A stretch of DNA of 6,142 nt, taken from the NCBI GenBank assembly GCA_964415445.1, contig CAYQAE010000096.1, forward strand, positions 1-6,142, in the 5' to 3' direction. Below are positions 5,091-6,142 of the stretch, in pieces (positions within the stretch are counted from its first letter, which is position 1; each line of letters starts with the position of its first letter). The position numbers and the translations under genes were made by a program. Under the pieces are notes generated by a model, which had not been told where the DNA came from, did not search any database, and saw only the letters and a program-made list of their open reading frames with translations. The stretch comes from CAYQAE01 sp964415445 [NCBI: uncultured archaeon] (GTDB lineage: Archaea; CAYQAE01).

Positions 5091-6142
5091 TTATTTATTC
5101 ATCTCTCTAAGTACCCAATTTTTTCCTTTTACTTCTTTGCAAATCTCTACAAATAATTTTGATGCCAATTCTTTTTTCTCATTTTTACCCAAATCTCTAT
5201 CTATAACAAAATCAAGCTGAGATAATATCCAAGAAGCCACCTTTTTTGCTCTTTCTGATTTAATAGAATTAAATTGTAATATATCATGTCCAAATTCTCT
5301 TTTTGACCTATTAATAAGTGAAGAAGTTAATCTAAGTATATCTCCGTCTGATAAGCCCTTTGATTCTTTTTTTACTTTTTTAGATTTTTCTTTTGGTTCC
5401 TCAGCTTCTTTTTGCTTCTTTAGCTCATCTAGATATTTATCACTATTTTTTAAAATAAGACTAAATGCATAATTTGCCTTATCCAATCTATCTTTTTTCT
5501 TAAATTTTTCACCTGTAATTTTCTTTAAATTTTTAGCAATCCATTTTATAATTTTTTTAGATTCGCCAGAAGAAATATCAGAAATATCTAATATTTTTGA
5601 ACCTTTTTCATCAATTAATTGTTTAAATATCTCTAAAATATTATCATTTATAGACTTATATTTTTCTTTCATCTCTAATTTTCTTTTTCTATTTATAGCT
5701 TGACTTTCTATATCTGAATCTTTTAATTTAGCCCAAACTCTAGCAAAGAGACGTGTAGATATCTTTTTATTAGTCTCTTCTTCAAACACTTCTATATCTA
5801 AATAATCTAATTTTGTAGATATCCAACGAAGAAGTCTTTTGGCTTTAACATCGCCCTTATTATCCATAATTAAATCTTCAGGTAATAGTTCTTTTTGTGC
5901 CATTTTAATTAAATTATCAGCTAGCTCATCTAGTTTTTCATCTGAAATATTAAGTTTGTCATATTCTGATTCTAATTCTAAATCTTCCACAATAGGTCTT
6001 TCTTTTTCAAAGCTTTTGATATCATCAATTGATCTATCATCTGATTTTTTTGAAAATTGAAATACACTATCCTTATGTGAAGATATTTCATTAGATCTCC
6101 TTATCTCTAAAATACGTTCCAATATCTTTAATACAAACTGAT
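5091..6142 (-). CDS. Unrecognised protein with three Trp-centred helical repeats, 5' end beyond window
   Basis: The stop is TAA at 5093-5091. The frame is open to the right edge: six more codons (QFVLKI) precede TTG 6122, the first start-like codon, which has no convincing ribosome binding site. The true start is therefore probably outside the window, and at least 343 residues are seen. I do not recognise the family. Numbering from TTG 6122, residues 1-60 are charged, followed by three diverged copies of a roughly 70-residue helical module at about 64-135, 158-227 and 258-330. Each has a hydrophobic first helix, a Lys/Arg pair, an invariant Trp-Ile (RWIS 99-102, KWIA 193-196, SWIL 297-300) and a closing helix with a Phe (LFARVWAK, AFSLILK, LFVEICK). 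A Lys/Glu-rich linker (232-257) separates copies two and three. There is no signal peptide or membrane helix in the visible part. The repeats could be protein- or nucleic-acid-binding; the function is unknown. Confidence 0.82.
   Translation of the reverse strand, partial: QFVLKILERILEIRRSNEISSHKDSVFQFSKKSDDRSIDDIKSFEKERPIVEDLELESEYDKLNISDEKLDELADNLIKMAQKELLPEDLIMDNKGDVKAKRLLRWISTKLDYLDIEVFEEETNKKISTRLFARVWAKLKDSDIESQAINRKRKLEMKEKYKSINDNILEIFKQLIDEKGSKILDISDISSGESKKIIKWIAKNLKKITGEKFKKKDRLDKANYAFSLILKNSDKYLDELKKQKEAEEPKEKSKKVKKESKGLSDGDILRLTSSLINRSKREFGHDILQFNSIKSERAKKVASWILSQLDFVIDRDLGKNEKKELASKLFVEICKEVKGKNWVLREMNK
5119..5130 (+). terminator. Possible T-tract termination region for the DUF58-CARDB operon
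   Basis: TTTTTTCCTTTT lies 30 bases past the plus-strand stop, inside the 3' end of the opposing gene. It is the first strong pyrimidine/T run after the operon and is placed like an archaeal U-tract terminator. T-rich tracts are common on this strand because the opposing gene is rich in Lys codons, so confidence is low. Confidence 0.25.
5133..5933 (-). repeat. Three diverged Trp-centred protein modules encoded in the right gene
   Basis: The modules are encoded at 5718-5933, 5442-5651 and 5133-5351. The Trp codons are at 5823-5825, 5541-5543 and 5229-5231, spaced 94 and 104 codons apart. The shared pattern is hydrophobic helix, I-D/F-x, K-K/R, W-I, L-(D/K), then K-x-x-x-x-(L/Y)-F/A. Divergence is high and there is no clear nucleotide similarity, so this is an old duplication, unlike the fresh repeat in the left gene. 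Confidence 0.65.

Noticed and set aside
5839-6060. Plus-strand 73-codon Ser-rich ORF
   Set aside because: It is an antisense shadow of the right minus-strand gene; its Ser richness is the complement of Asp/Glu/Lys codons.

Overview
The window is strongly AT-rich and holds four protein genes arranged as two outward-facing minus-strand genes flanking a plus-strand pair: a 5'-complete but 3'-truncated minus gene (1-997), a divergent control region (998-1284), a DUF58/VWA gene (1285-2184), a large cell-surface CARDB membrane protein gene (2194-5088), and a minus gene that runs off the right edge (5091-6142). No RNA gene, transposase, CRISPR array or origin is visible.

The organism is most likely an AT-rich archaeon, possibly of the DPANN type. 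The clues are a BRE/TATA-like box in the divergent promoter, start sites preceded by GTGA, heavy use of AGA and ATA codons, and a surface protein with tandem CARDB domains and a single C-terminal membrane anchor. This is inference; an AT-rich bacterium is not excluded, and there is no phylogenetic marker in the window.

The central pair looks like an operon. The first gene encodes a cytoplasmic DUF58 protein with an intact MIDAS (DxSxS) motif, a family normally paired with a MoxR-type AAA ATPase. The second starts 9 bases after the first one stops and encodes a secreted, C-terminally anchored protein of about 964 residues. Its ectodomain reads as a cell-wall-binding-repeat-2-like N-terminal part, a degenerate peptidase C25/caspase-like core that appears to have lost its catalytic His and Cys, and CARDB beta-sandwich domains next to the membrane. 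No MoxR gene is present inside the window. The pair may form an inside/outside unit for assembly or maintenance of the cell surface.

The two flanking minus genes encode unrecognised, Lys/Glu-rich, probably helical proteins with internal repeats: a near-identical 51-residue tandem repeat on the left, and three diverged copies of a roughly 70-residue Trp-centred module on the right. The right gene converges on the surface-protein gene with only 2 bases between stop codons.
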